Shown: positions 40,968-49,156, counted from the first letter of the stretch. The stretch is DNA of 64,000 bases from Candidatus Alistipes merdigallinarum (GCA_019119305.1 DWXH01000024.1:46519-110518), one strand, 5' to 3'. Made by a program: numbers and translations. The notes: generated by a model not told the origin, from the sequence alone.

Positions 40968-42329
40968 ATGAGCAAAGATAACAAGATTACAAGAAGAGAA
41001 TTTCTCTCTTACTCGGCATTGGCAGGTGTTGCCGGCGCCATGGGATTTTCGCCCCTTTTGACCTCGTGTAAAGGAGACAAAGCAGCAGCCTACACTCCCT
41101 TGAAAGCTCCCGGAGAATACTACATTCCGGAACTGCCCGACAAAGCCGTCGACGGCAAAGAGCTGAAAGCCGGTGTGATCGGTTGCGGCGGCCGCGGCTC
41201 GGGTGCAGCCGAAAACTTTTTGAACGCAGCCAATGGGGTTACGATTACCGCACTGGGCGATGTATTCGATGACCGTCTGCAAGGTCTTAAAAACTCATTG
41301 AAAGAGAAATATCAGATAGACGTCCCGGCCGATAAATGTTTCACCGGTTTCGATGCCTACCAGAAAGTCATCGACTCGGGCGTTGATGTAGTAATCATTG
41401 CTACTCCGCCGTTTTTCCGTCCGGAACACTTCAGATATGCCGTTGAAAAAGGGGTACACTGCTTCCTCGAAAAACCGATCTGCGTCGATCCCGAAGGGTA
41501 CCGCACCATCATGGCGACTGCAAAACAGGCTCAGGCCAAAGGCTTATGCGTCGTAACAGGAACGCAACGCCACCACCAACGTTGCTACGTTGAATCCTAT
41601 AAGAAAGTGCAGGAAGGTTTGATCGGAGAGATCACCGGCGGAAACGTATATTGGAACCAACCGATGCTGTGGTACCGCAACCGTGAGAACGGATGGTCGG
41701 ACATGGAGTGGATGATCCGCGACTGGGTGAACTGGAAATGGCTCTCGGGAGACCACATCGTAGAACAACACGTACACAACATCGATGTATTCACATGGTT
41801 CTCGGGATATAAACCCGTTCGCGCAACCGGTTTCGGAAGCCGCCAACGCCGTGTTACGGGAGATCAATACGATAACTTCAGCGTCGATTTCGAATTTGAC
41901 AACGGAGTCCATATGCACAGCATGTGCCGCCAGATTGACGGTTGCGACTCGAATGTCAGTGAGTTCATTCAAGGGACGAAAGGATCATGGAGCAGCGTCG
42001 ATTTCGCGATTCGGGATCTGCAAGGTAATATCGTATGGCAATACGACGCAGCGAGTGAAGAGGGACGCCAAAACGACCCATACACGCTCGAACATGTGAA
42101 CTGGATCTCATGTATCCGTAACAATACGCCGATCATGCAAGCCGAAGAGACTGCCCTATCGAACATGATGGCCATTATGGGACGTGAGTCGGCCTATACG
42201 GGCAAATCCGTAACATGGGACGAAATGACCGCATCACCGCTGAACCTCGCTCCGGCAAAACTGGAACTCGGTCCGATGGACATGAAGATCTACACCGTTG
42301 CCGTACCGGGAACCGGCCAAGAGAAATAA
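40968..42329 (+). CDS. Gfo/Idh/MocA-family oxidoreductase, Tat-exported lipoprotein
   Basis: 453 residues. The N-terminus 'TRREFLSYSALAGVAGAMGF' carries a twin-arginine motif, followed by a lipobox-like 'LLTSC', so the enzyme probably leaves the cytoplasm folded, with its cofactor, and is lipidated. The dinucleotide-binding motif is 'GVIGCGGRGSGAAENFL'. 'EKPICVDPEG' holds the conserved Lys-Pro of the family, and 'DHIVEQHVHNIDVFTW' lies in the substrate domain. Such exported enzymes carry tightly bound NAD(P) and oxidise or epimerise sugars and glycosides. The substrate is unknown. It is directly behind the cytochrome fusion and ahead of a hairpin terminator. Confidence 0.88.
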   Translation: MSKDNKITRREFLSYSALAGVAGAMGFSPLLTSCKGDKAAAYTPLKAPGEYYIPELPDKAVDGKELKAGVIGCGGRGSGAAENFLNAANGVTITALGDVFDDRLQGLKNSLKEKYQIDVPADKCFTGFDAYQKVIDSGVDVVIIATPPFFRPEHFRYAVEKGVHCFLEKPICVDPEGYRTIMATAKQAQAKGLCVVTGTQRHHQRCYVESYKKVQEGLIGEITGGNVYWNQPMLWYRNRENGWSDMEWMIRDWVNWKWLSGDHIVEQHVHNIDVFTWFSGYKPVRATGFGSRQRRVTGDQYDNFSVDFEFDNGVHMHSMCRQIDGCDSNVSEFIQGTKGSWSSVDFAIRDLQGNIVWQYDAASEEGRQNDPYTLEHVNWISCIRNNTPIMQAEETALSNMMAIMGRESAYTGKSVTWDEMTASPLNLAPAKLELGPMDMKIYTVAVPGTGQEK

Positions 42330-42359
42330 TTTACCGACAACCTAACGGTTGCCAAGCCA

Positions 42360-42395
42360 GAAAACGGGTATAAATCAGGGTTTATACCCGTTTTC
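42360..42395 (+). terminator. Strong hairpin after the Gfo/Idh/MocA gene
   Basis: GAAAACGGGTATAAA / TTTATACCCGTTTTC is a perfect 15-bp stem with a 6-base loop. The T-run is within the stem's 3' side only (TTTT then CC), so it may act as a partial terminator or 3' stabiliser before the cupin gene 18 bases on. Confidence 0.65.
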
Positions 42396-42412
42396 CGGAT
42401 AAAAACCAAACC

Positions 42413-42877
42413 ATGAAGATCATCGACAAAGCCCTACTCGACCGTACCTCGGAGGAGGCGCGAAAAAAGAGTCGCTTACGAAAAAACTATAACTTACACG
42501 AGCGCCTCTGCGATCCGGTCAACCGATTGCTCAACGCACTTGAGCCCGGGACCTATATCCCGGTACATCGCCACAGCCATCCGGCCAAAGACGAAACCAT
42601 TATCGTTTTGCGGGGAAGTGTCGTCTCAGTAATTTTCGATGACACAGGAAATATCATAGAACGTGTGGAGGTCGATCCGACACATGGGGTATACGGCTTC
42701 GATATTCCGGCCGGCCAATGGCACGGTCTATTGGTCAAGGAGAGCGGAACCGTCGTTTTCGAGGTCAAAAAAGGGCCTTTTACTCCGTTATCGGAAGAGG
42801 ACATCGCTCCATGGGCACCACGGACCGACGATCAGGAGGGAATCGCTCGATACCTGAATCGACTCTCCGAGGAGTAA
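42413..42877 (+). CDS. WbuC-family cupin-fold protein
   Basis: 154 residues, no signal peptide. The single cupin barrel has 'PGTYIPVHRHSHPAKDETIIVLRGSVVSVIFD' (metal-binding His residues and Glu of cupin motif 1) and 'YGFDIPAGQWHGLLVKESGTVVFEVKKGPF' (motif 2 His). The N-terminal 'ALLDRTSEEARKKSRLRKNYNLHE' is characteristic of the WbuC family, found in polysaccharide and sugar-nucleotide loci. The reaction is not known. It lies between two Tat lipoprotein genes, 36 bases before the TIM-barrel gene. Confidence 0.85.
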   Translation: MKIIDKALLDRTSEEARKKSRLRKNYNLHERLCDPVNRLLNALEPGTYIPVHRHSHPAKDETIIVLRGSVVSVIFDDTGNIIERVEVDPTHGVYGFDIPAGQWHGLLVKESGTVVFEVKKGPFTPLSEEDIAPWAPRTDDQEGIARYLNRLSEE

Positions 42878-42913
42878 TCCATTACAGAAAAATTTCTCAA
42901 AACAGATAAAAAC

Positions 42914-43828
42914 ATGAAAAGACGTGATTTCTTAAAAACATCGCTGCTGAGCGGAGCCGCCATGGCAGTTGCTCCGATGCAGCTATTCACAAGCTGCTCC
43001 GATGGCGAAAAAGAGCAAGCGGCAGCACCCGCTCCCGAACTGAAAATCTCCTTTCAGGAGGGAAATGCCCCGGGAGAGACTCTGGCCGAAAAATTCGACT
43101 ACATGGAGGCCAACGGAGTCGTAGGTTTCGAACCGGGAGGCGGAAATCTGGCCAGCAGAGTCGAAGAGCTCAAAAAACTGCTTAACGGCCGCAACATCAA
43201 GGTAAGTGCAATTTGCGCCGGATTCCAGGGATTTATCCTGTCGGAGGACGAAGCCGTACGGCAAGAGTTCGACCGCACGATGCGTGAAATCATCGCTGCT
43301 GCCGGCGAGCTGGGATCGACGGGAGTCATCATGGTACCCGCTTTCAACGCCCAAGTACCGGTTATGCCCCATACGATGGCTACGCGCGATTACCTGATCG
43401 AACAACTGCGCCTGCTCGGGGATTATGCCGTACAGTGCGGAACCACGGTCATCCTCGAACCGCTGAACCGCAACGAAGCCTTCTACTTGCGCCAAGTGGC
43501 CGACGCCGCATCGATTTGCCGCGATGCCAACAACGCCGGAGTGAAATGTATGGGTGACTTCTGGCACATGACCTTTGAAGAGACGTCGGACTACGGTGCT
43601 TTCTTCTCGGCCGGAGAGTACCTGCAGCACGTCCACATCGCCAGCCGAGGCACGCGGAACACTCCGGGAGAAGATGGTGAAGTGGACAATTATGTAGAAG
43701 GATTCCGGGCGTTGAAGGCCATGAATTATCCGAACTATGTCAGCTTCGAATGCGGATGTAAGGGAGACCGGGCACAAAGCATTCCGGCAGCATTGCAACT
43801 GATCCGCCAACAATGGGAAATGGCTTAA
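42914..43828 (+). CDS. Sugar phosphate isomerase/epimerase-like TIM-barrel protein, Tat-exported lipoprotein
   Basis: 304 residues. The N-terminus 'MKRRDFLKTSLLSGAAMAVA' is a twin-arginine signal followed by a lipobox-like 'LFTSC' and a low-complexity Ala/Pro tether. The barrel belongs to the AP-endonuclease-2/xylose-isomerase-like superfamily; likely metal ligands lie in 'TVILEPLNR', 'VKCMGDFWHM', 'HVHIASRG' and 'SFECGCKGD'. Related exported barrels act as isomerases, epimerases or lyases on (oxidised) sugars. Together with the exported Gfo/Idh/MocA enzyme this suggests a periplasmic sugar pathway. Specificity is unknown. Confidence 0.82.
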   Translation: MKRRDFLKTSLLSGAAMAVAPMQLFTSCSDGEKEQAAAPAPELKISFQEGNAPGETLAEKFDYMEANGVVGFEPGGGNLASRVEELKKLLNGRNIKVSAICAGFQGFILSEDEAVRQEFDRTMREIIAAAGELGSTGVIMVPAFNAQVPVMPHTMATRDYLIEQLRLLGDYAVQCGTTVILEPLNRNEAFYLRQVADAASICRDANNAGVKCMGDFWHMTFEETSDYGAFFSAGEYLQHVHIASRGTRNTPGEDGEVDNYVEGFRALKAMNYPNYVSFECGCKGDRAQSIPAALQLIRQQWEMA

Positions 43829-43880
43829 ATAGGACAGCTACATTATCGTAAAAATATCTGACATTTTATATTAACAAATA

Positions 43881-43917
43881 AAAAAAAGGGAAAATCAAAT
43901 GATTTTCCTTTTTTTTT
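43881..43917 (+). terminator. Rho-independent terminator after the TIM-barrel gene
   Basis: GGAAAATC (43889-43896) pairs with GATTTTCC (43901-43908), extended by an A-tract/T-tract on both sides (AAAAAAAG and nine T). It closes the cytochrome/oxidoreductase cluster. Confidence 0.88.
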
Positions 43918-43953
43918 ATGTATATTGCCTCAAACTACCTAAAACTATATGCC

Positions 43954-45048
43954 ATGAAAAAGATTACTTTCCTATTTTTAAGTTTTTCTCTTTTAGGTAT
44001 TCTCTCCTCCTGCCATAGGGACAATTCCGCAGCAATCCAAGAGTCGATCTGTTTCGACACGACGGACCTCTCTTGTGAACTGGGAATGGAGACAGCCATC
44101 CTCTTAAATGACACACTATATGTCTTCTCCCCACGGATATTTAATTTCCCGGGGCAAGAACCCAACAACACACCGCAAAGGATGTACGGACTCAATAAGC
44201 AGGGAGAAAAATTGTTTGAAATAGATATCGACAGCCTGTTTCATAATTACTATTACCTCTTCCCGGTCAACAACCAACTCTATGCCTCAATTCCTCAAAA
44301 AAATGGATATAAAACCTACCGATTCGATCCGTCCAAACTCGAATGGATCCTTGCAGAGGGTGTAAAACCCGCTCCTTTGTTCGAAGATGACAACTATATC
44401 GTCACCTCAAGCAGCAGCGGAGAGTGGGGCGGTACAATCTTCTTCACTTCAAAACAGGATGGAAAGACCTATGAAGGGGCATTATTGGATCCTATCCGGG
44501 TTCTAAAAAAAGATGGAATCTATTACGCGTCAGGCGCACTCGGGCACATGCGTGGACATAGCATGATATGCGCAATCGAAGATCCGCAAAAAATGGCCGT
44601 TTTCAAGAACGATCGCCCGATCGCCGACAGTCTGATTCATCTCCGGGAGTCCACATCAACACAGGGTATAAAAATGATCGCAGATTATGGAGCATACAAA
44701 AAACCGACAGGGCAGTTCGCGGAACCGACAGGTGACACCGTATACACCATGCAGCCTGCCTTGTTATTGAGCTCTTTCCTCCATAAGAACAATCTCTACC
44801 ACATGTATGCCGACACGGCTGTACACATCTTCCGTATCAACCCCGCCTCTGACTCAGCCGTCACCGACATACAGGATCCTCGTATAGAGGTCCTCTACAC
44901 CTTTGCGACTCCGATGGATGGCAGTCCGTGGCTCAAATACAGTCAGACCGATTACCACCAACTTTTCTTCCGTACAAGCGACGGTGGAGCCATCATAGAG
45001 ATCACCCCGGACTCGATCTATCTTCATACACTTATCAATAAAAAATAA
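43954..45048 (+). CDS. Unknown lipoprotein
   Basis: About 364 residues from ATG 43954; the track's ATG 43918 lies at the terminator's edge and adds 12 non-signal residues. The N-terminus 'MKKITFLFLSFSLLGILSSC' is a classic lipoprotein signal with the acylated Cys. The rest is rich in Tyr/Phe, Asp and short beta-like strands ('DTLYVFSPRIFNF', 'NNQLYASIPQKNGYKTYRFDP'), suggesting a beta-propeller-like or all-beta fold. I recognise no enzyme motifs. It is flanked by terminators, so probably monocistronic. Confidence 0.6.
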   Translation: MKKITFLFLSFSLLGILSSCHRDNSAAIQESICFDTTDLSCELGMETAILLNDTLYVFSPRIFNFPGQEPNNTPQRMYGLNKQGEKLFEIDIDSLFHNYYYLFPVNNQLYASIPQKNGYKTYRFDPSKLEWILAEGVKPAPLFEDDNYIVTSSSSGEWGGTIFFTSKQDGKTYEGALLDPIRVLKKDGIYYASGALGHMRGHSMICAIEDPQKMAVFKNDRPIADSLIHLRESTSTQGIKMIADYGAYKKPTGQFAEPTGDTVYTMQPALLLSSFLHKNNLYHMYADTAVHIFRINPASDSAVTDIQDPRIEVLYTFATPMDGSPWLKYSQTDYHQLFFRTSDGGAIIEITPDSIYLHTLINKK

Positions 45049-45139
45049 CATCCGGTTTGCAGAACGAGATGCATCTGCATATCTTTTAATGGATCGATTA
45101 AATTTTCTGTAACGCACCTCAATACCACAACTACATATG

Positions 45140-45177
45140 CACCGAGCAGTTCTCATAAAACTACTCGGTGTTTTTTT
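45140..45177 (+). terminator. Terminator after the unknown lipoprotein gene
   Basis: CACCGAGCAG pairs with CTACTCGGTG (one non-Watson-Crick position) across an 11-base loop, followed by seven T. Confidence 0.82.
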
Positions 45178-45233
45178 ACGGTAGCATTGGAAAATTAACC
45201 GGCATAAAAACTGAGGAATCGGACTGAATTTGT

Positions 45234-45241
45234 TATCTTAG
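45234..45241 (+). promoter_or_regulatory. Possible -7 box of the S1/P1 nuclease gene
   Basis: TATCTTAG differs from TAnnTTTG at one base and lies 31 bases before the ATG. No clear -33 element is visible. Confidence 0.35.
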
Positions 45242-45272
45242 CTTATTATTATTCATTCATCAAACGTTTTTT

Positions 45273-46055
45273 ATGAAAAAATTTCTATCTACACTACTGC
45301 TGTTTGCCCTACTGTCACCATCTGTCGCATTCGGATGGGGTTCTCTGGGACATGACGCTTCGGTACTCATCGCCGAAAAACACCTGACACGAAAAGCCAA
45401 AAAGAATCTGGCCAAATACCTGGAGAATCATCCGCTCGTATATTACGCCTCATGGATGGACTACATGGGCTATGTCACCAAGAGCGGCTACTCGAACGAC
45501 TGGTTCGACCACTGCGTACCGGTAAACAAAGATTTCGAATACGATGAGGGTGGTTTCCCCGGAGACGCCCTTATGGCAACGGAAATAGCCATTGAACGGC
45601 TCGGTGAGGGCAAATACAAAACATTAGATGATTCGACTGTATTACTCCTGATCAAACATTTGGTACATTTCGTCCCCGACATGCACTGCCCGTCCCATGT
45701 TATATACAACTTCAGACCCTCAAACTATTGGGTAACCGTAGGAGATCAGAAGAAACTGTTCCACGGCGTTTGGGACAACATGCTTTCTACCGGTCCGCAT
45801 CATTGGAGCGCCACCGAGTGGTGCGAATTTCTCGATCGCTGCACTCCGGAAGAACAAGCTAAAATCACTCAAGGCTCCCCACGAGACTGGGTTCACGACA
45901 ATGCAAAAGCCTGCATCATCGCATACGACATCATCCGTGAAAACGCTACGATTACCGACCCAGAATTTTACAAAGGAAATGAATTAGCCGAAAAACAACT
46001 GCTTAAAGGAGGGCTACGTCTTGCACACGTCCTCAATCTTATTTTCGGGCAATAA
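45273..46055 (+). CDS. Secreted S1/P1-family zinc-dependent nuclease
   Basis: 260 residues. The signal peptide 'MKKFLSTLLLFALLSPSVAFG' precedes a mature N-terminus 'WGSLGHDASVLIAEKHL'. In this family the N-terminal Trp coordinates the trinuclear zinc site. 'LLIKHLVHFVPDMHCPSHV' carries the HxxxD-type zinc ligands, and 'LFHGVWDNMLS' follows the usual pattern. Family members cleave single-stranded DNA/RNA or act as 3'-nucleotidases; a phosphate or nucleoside scavenging role is plausible. It lies between terminators and the tRNA-Thr region. Confidence 0.88.
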   Translation: MKKFLSTLLLFALLSPSVAFGWGSLGHDASVLIAEKHLTRKAKKNLAKYLENHPLVYYASWMDYMGYVTKSGYSNDWFDHCVPVNKDFEYDEGGFPGDALMATEIAIERLGEGKYKTLDDSTVLLLIKHLVHFVPDMHCPSHVIYNFRPSNYWVTVGDQKKLFHGVWDNMLSTGPHHWSATEWCEFLDRCTPEEQAKITQGSPRDWVHDNAKACIIAYDIIRENATITDPEFYKGNELAEKQLLKGGLRLAHVLNLIFGQ

Positions 46056-46091
46056 TTTTAAAGAATCCAAGAGATTCAAATCATTGATATA

Positions 46092-46158
46092 ATTTATGTC
46101 CTACAAAATTGTTTACTGTATACACAAGATATTAAAGTCCCCTCTTTAGGACATAAAT
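46092..46158. repeat. 12-bp inverted repeat with a long spacer
   Basis: ATTTATGTCCTA (46092-46103) and TAGGACATAAAT (46147-46158) are perfect inverted copies separated by 43 bases. The pair lies between the nuclease gene and the 40-bp palindrome. Nature unknown; possible remnant element or long hairpin. Confidence 0.5.
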
Positions 46159-46163
46159 AGATA

Positions 46164-46203
46164 GCAGAGAGCGGTCCAAAATGCATTTTGGACCGCTCTC
46201 TGC
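46164..46203. repeat. Perfect 40-bp palindrome beside tRNA-Thr
   Basis: Left arm GCAGAGAGCGGTCCAAAATG pairs with the right arm without any mismatch or loop. It begins 3 bases after the 3' end of the minus-strand tRNA gene. It may end the tRNA transcript, although only a T-rich, not T-run, sequence follows on that strand. Confidence 0.8.
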
Positions 46204-46206
46204 TTG

Positions 46207-46279
46207 AGCCACAAGTGGGACTCGAACCCACGACCTTTTCGTTACGAATGAAATGCTCTACCAACTGAGCTATTGTGGC
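46207..46279 (-). tRNA. tRNA-Thr (anticodon CGU)
   Basis: The minus strand folds as a complete cloverleaf: acceptor GCCACAA/TTGTGGC, D-arm GCTC...GAGC, anticodon loop TTCGTAA with CGT at 46246-46244, and T-arm GTGGG/CCCAC with TTCGAGT in the loop. It reads ACG codons. CCA is not encoded. The last anticodon-stem pair (31-39) is A-C, a mismatch. Confidence 0.95.
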
Positions 46280-46376
46280 AACACAAAGCCCAACCTATCG
46301 GTTATTCTTTGCGAGTGCAAATTTCATAAAATTAATTGAATTTCCTACAAAAACCGGAAACTTTTTTGCAACAAAA

Positions 46377-47141
46377 TTAACGATCTTCCAATAGTCGTTG
46401 TAAAATCACCGGTTCATTGGTCGTAATATAATCCGCCCCCTTATCAATCAGCCATTTCATATTCTCCTCATCATCCACTGTCCACACGTTCACCGTCAAT
46501 CCTAATTTTTCCGCCTCATCAAACCAATTCTCGTGCGCCCGCATCGTACCGATATGATAATCCAAACCGCTATACCCTAAATCATAAAGTTGCTGAGGGG
46601 TCAGTTCTCCGCCTAAATAGGCCACTTTGGCCCGAGAATCTTTTGCAATGAGCCGCTCACAGACATTACGGCTGAACGAAATGTATTCCACCTTTTTCCC
46701 CATCTTTGCATGATGTACCAAGTCCAAAACAGCATCTACCGCTTCATTCTCCTTTTGTTCCGTATCGTGAGGTTTTATCTCGATAATCAATTTCGTTTTA
46801 TTCTGTTTAGCTGCCTCTTTCAAAACCTCTGATAACAAAGGGAGCGACTCTCCATTCGACAATCTAATCTCTTGTGTCTGCGCATAAGACATATCATCAA
46901 TACGCTTCCCGTTTATCGAAGAATCATGAAACAGAACAACTTGACCATCTGTCGTGATATACACATCCAACTCTGATCCATAAGCCTTTATCGCCAAAGC
47001 ATTATTCAAAGAATTCATCGAATTCTGAGCGGAATTTTCGACTCTCCAATGTCCTCGATGTGCAATTACTCCCGGTTTTTTCCCATGAATCGCCAATGAA
47101 CACCCCAATACAATTAAAGTAAAAACAATTTTTTTCATCAC
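46377..47141 (-). CDS. Secreted glycerophosphodiester phosphodiesterase
   Basis: Hydrolyses glycerophosphodiesters to glycerol 3-phosphate and an alcohol. 254 residues with signal peptide 'MMKKIVFTLIVLGCSLAIHG' (start may be M2). The GDPD TIM barrel shows 'PGVIAHRGHWRVENSAQNS' (catalytic His and Arg), 'GSELDVYITTDGQVVLFHD' (metal-binding Glu/Asp and second His), 'LIIEIKPHD' and 'VNVWTVDDEENMKWLIDKGADYITTNEP'. It lies downstream of the two SusC/SusD pairs on the same strand but is separated by their terminator and has its own promoter. Confidence 0.92.
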   Translation of the reverse strand: MMKKIVFTLIVLGCSLAIHGKKPGVIAHRGHWRVENSAQNSMNSLNNALAIKAYGSELDVYITTDGQVVLFHDSSINGKRIDDMSYAQTQEIRLSNGESLPLLSEVLKEAAKQNKTKLIIEIKPHDTEQKENEAVDAVLDLVHHAKMGKKVEYISFSRNVCERLIAKDSRAKVAYLGGELTPQQLYDLGYSGLDYHIGTMRAHENWFDEAEKLGLTVNVWTVDDEENMKWLIDKGADYITTNEPVILQRLLEDR

Positions 47142-47163
47142 TGCATGATTTAAAAACTTATGC

Positions 47164-47195
47164 TAAAGATAGACATTTCCGTCTTCTTGAACAAA
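47164..47195 (-). promoter_or_regulatory. Promoter of the glycerophosphodiesterase gene
   Basis: On the minus strand TTTG (47195-47192) and TATCTTTA (47171-47164) are spaced by 20 bases, the arrangement of the Bacteroidetes -33/-7 promoter with one mismatch in the -7 box. It lies 22 bases before the ATG. Confidence 0.55.
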
Positions 47196-47208
47196 TGATT
47201 TAAATAAA

Positions 47209-47252
47209 CAGAATAAAAAAGAGACGGAAAATTCCGTCTCTTTTTTATTCTG
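47209..47252 (-). terminator. Terminator of the SusC/SusD operon
   Basis: A 21-bp perfect inverted repeat (CAGAATAAAAAAGAGACGGAA and its complement) with a 2-base centre, 9 bases after the last susD-like stop. The A/T-tracts allow termination in either direction. Confidence 0.9.
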
Positions 47253-47261
47253 TATACAGCA

Positions 47262-49112
47262 CTATTCCGGTGACTCATAACCAGGATTCTGCCAATTCGT
47301 TCCCGTCAGACTAAACATTTTGTTCACCTCGTTTGTCGGCAACGGATACAGCAAATATTTCTCTTGGTTACACAATCTTTCACTTACTACAAAACGCGTA
47401 TATTTAAATGAACCGTCGACTTCGTTTTTTGTTGCTCTCATTCCCGTAACAATAGTTTCTGAGAATTGTTCAGTCGGACCGTTTGTCAGCGTTTTCCAAC
47501 GACGAATATCGTAGAAATAAATCGGCTCAAATGCGAATTCAACACGACGTTCATTTCTAATTCTAGGTCTAAACGTATCTGCATCGGTCGTATATTGAGA
47601 ACGCACATCGCACATATCTGCACGATTACGAACTATATTCACAGCATCGACTGCAGACATTGCCGTACTACCCGACACGTCAGAAGCAACAACATAAGTC
47701 GGACCATAGGCTTCATTAGCAGCTTCAGCAAAATTCAGATAAAGTTCTGCCAAACGAATCATACGTATCTGCCCATCAGCCGGTCTCTCGTAGGATGAAT
47801 TATGTTTATTATATTTTCTGATATAATATCCCGTACGAGTGTACTGCTGCAAAGTTTCATGAATCGCACATGACTCCTCTTCAGGCGCATTATCATAGAT
47901 AGCGACCGTTTCGGTATCATCCCAATGACGAAGAGCACCATTATAATAGAAAGTCGAATAAAAACGAGGATCACGGTTTACATAAGGATTCTGATCATCA
48001 TATCCCGAAGCTAAAGCCTCATCTGTAAAGGTCGGCCGTAAATGATTTTCATTATACTGTTTGATAATCGCACATCCATCAGCAGTTTCATAACAATCAA
48101 CCAATTCCTGCGATGGAGATATTCCGGCAGACGACTGTTTGTCAGTAGTCGGCAAACCATATGCATCCCATATTGAAACACCAAACGAGCCATGAATCGT
48201 TTCTTTATCTTTCGTCCTGTTCCAATCATATGATGTCAAAAAGTAGTTATCATAAGCGTTATATGCATCGGTAGGAATCAAAGGCAAACTTTTAAACAGT
48301 TCGTAACCATGCGTCAAACACTGATCCAAAGCCTCTTTAGTAATCTTCGCAGCATCTTCCCATGTATAAGGATTCCCTTCTTCATTTGCATGCAGCGGAC
48401 TTACTGCCAACAATATTGCACGAGAACGAATCGCATAGGCCAAAGCTCGATGCATCATATTCCCGTAGTTATCACCCAATGCCCATCTGAAACCAATTGA
48501 AGTCGCCGATACATCCTCTGCCCCAGCAGCCGCTAAAGCTTCTTCCGTATCTTTCAAAATTTGTTGCACAATTTGCCAAACCGGTGTTCTCGAATCAGCA
48601 CTGAAATTATGGTCGAAAGCAAAAGGCTCTGTCGACAACACAACTGGCCCATAATTACGAATCAAATAGTAATAATACAACGCACGCAAACATTTTGCTT
48701 GAGCCAACCAACTCTCTTTTTCATCAGGTTGAGCAAAAGCCGTAGCATTCGGCAATTCATTAATAAACACATTACAATAACGAATCCCATTATACATACT
48801 ACTCCATATATTTTGGAGAATCCAGTTGTTCGCACCGATAATACCGGTATACCATCTCATCGGCGCAGAAGTTGCCGTGTTATCTTGCACACTCTGAGCA
48901 TCACTTGTATAAGCCGAATATTCTAATGACTCATTAGTCACTACGCCTACATTGCCATAACAAGCATTCAAATAACCCATTGTTCTGTTTCGATCCGCCC
49001 AAATACTTTCGTAAGAAATACGACCGTCATCTGGCAAATCGAGTGCATCTTTACAGGAGTTCAAAGCTCCTGTAAAAAGTATCGCAAACAGAATGATTAC
49101 ATATTTTTTCAT
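47262..49112 (-). CDS. SusD/RagB-family outer-membrane glycan-binding lipoprotein (second pair)
   Basis: 616 residues. The lipoprotein signal 'MKKYVIILFAILFTGALNSC' places it on the outer membrane, where SusD caps the SusC barrel and captures ligand. SusD-type features: 'DALDLPDDGRISYESIWADRNRTMGYLNACYGNV' near the N-terminus, TPR-like helices ('WLAQAKCLRALYYYYLIRNYGPVVLSTEP'), and the C-terminal 'RNERRVEFAFEPIYFYDIRRWK' plus 'YLLYPLPTNEVNKM'. Paired with the SusC gene 44 bases upstream; last gene of the operon. Confidence 0.95.
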   Translation of the reverse strand: MKKYVIILFAILFTGALNSCKDALDLPDDGRISYESIWADRNRTMGYLNACYGNVGVVTNESLEYSAYTSDAQSVQDNTATSAPMRWYTGIIGANNWILQNIWSSMYNGIRYCNVFINELPNATAFAQPDEKESWLAQAKCLRALYYYYLIRNYGPVVLSTEPFAFDHNFSADSRTPVWQIVQQILKDTEEALAAAGAEDVSATSIGFRWALGDNYGNMMHRALAYAIRSRAILLAVSPLHANEEGNPYTWEDAAKITKEALDQCLTHGYELFKSLPLIPTDAYNAYDNYFLTSYDWNRTKDKETIHGSFGVSIWDAYGLPTTDKQSSAGISPSQELVDCYETADGCAIIKQYNENHLRPTFTDEALASGYDDQNPYVNRDPRFYSTFYYNGALRHWDDTETVAIYDNAPEEESCAIHETLQQYTRTGYYIRKYNKHNSSYERPADGQIRMIRLAELYLNFAEAANEAYGPTYVVASDVSGSTAMSAVDAVNIVRNRADMCDVRSQYTTDADTFRPRIRNERRVEFAFEPIYFYDIRRWKTLTNGPTEQFSETIVTGMRATKNEVDGSFKYTRFVVSERLCNQEKYLLYPLPTNEVNKMFSLTGTNWQNPGYESPE

Positions 49113-49156
49113 ATTAATCTTTATTACTCGTTAAAAAATCATCGCTTAAATTAAGG

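Noticed and set aside
46060-46376. Genomic island or prophage attachment at tRNA-Thr
   Set aside because: No integrase, phage or plasmid genes on either side and no direct repeat of the tRNA 3' end seen in the window.
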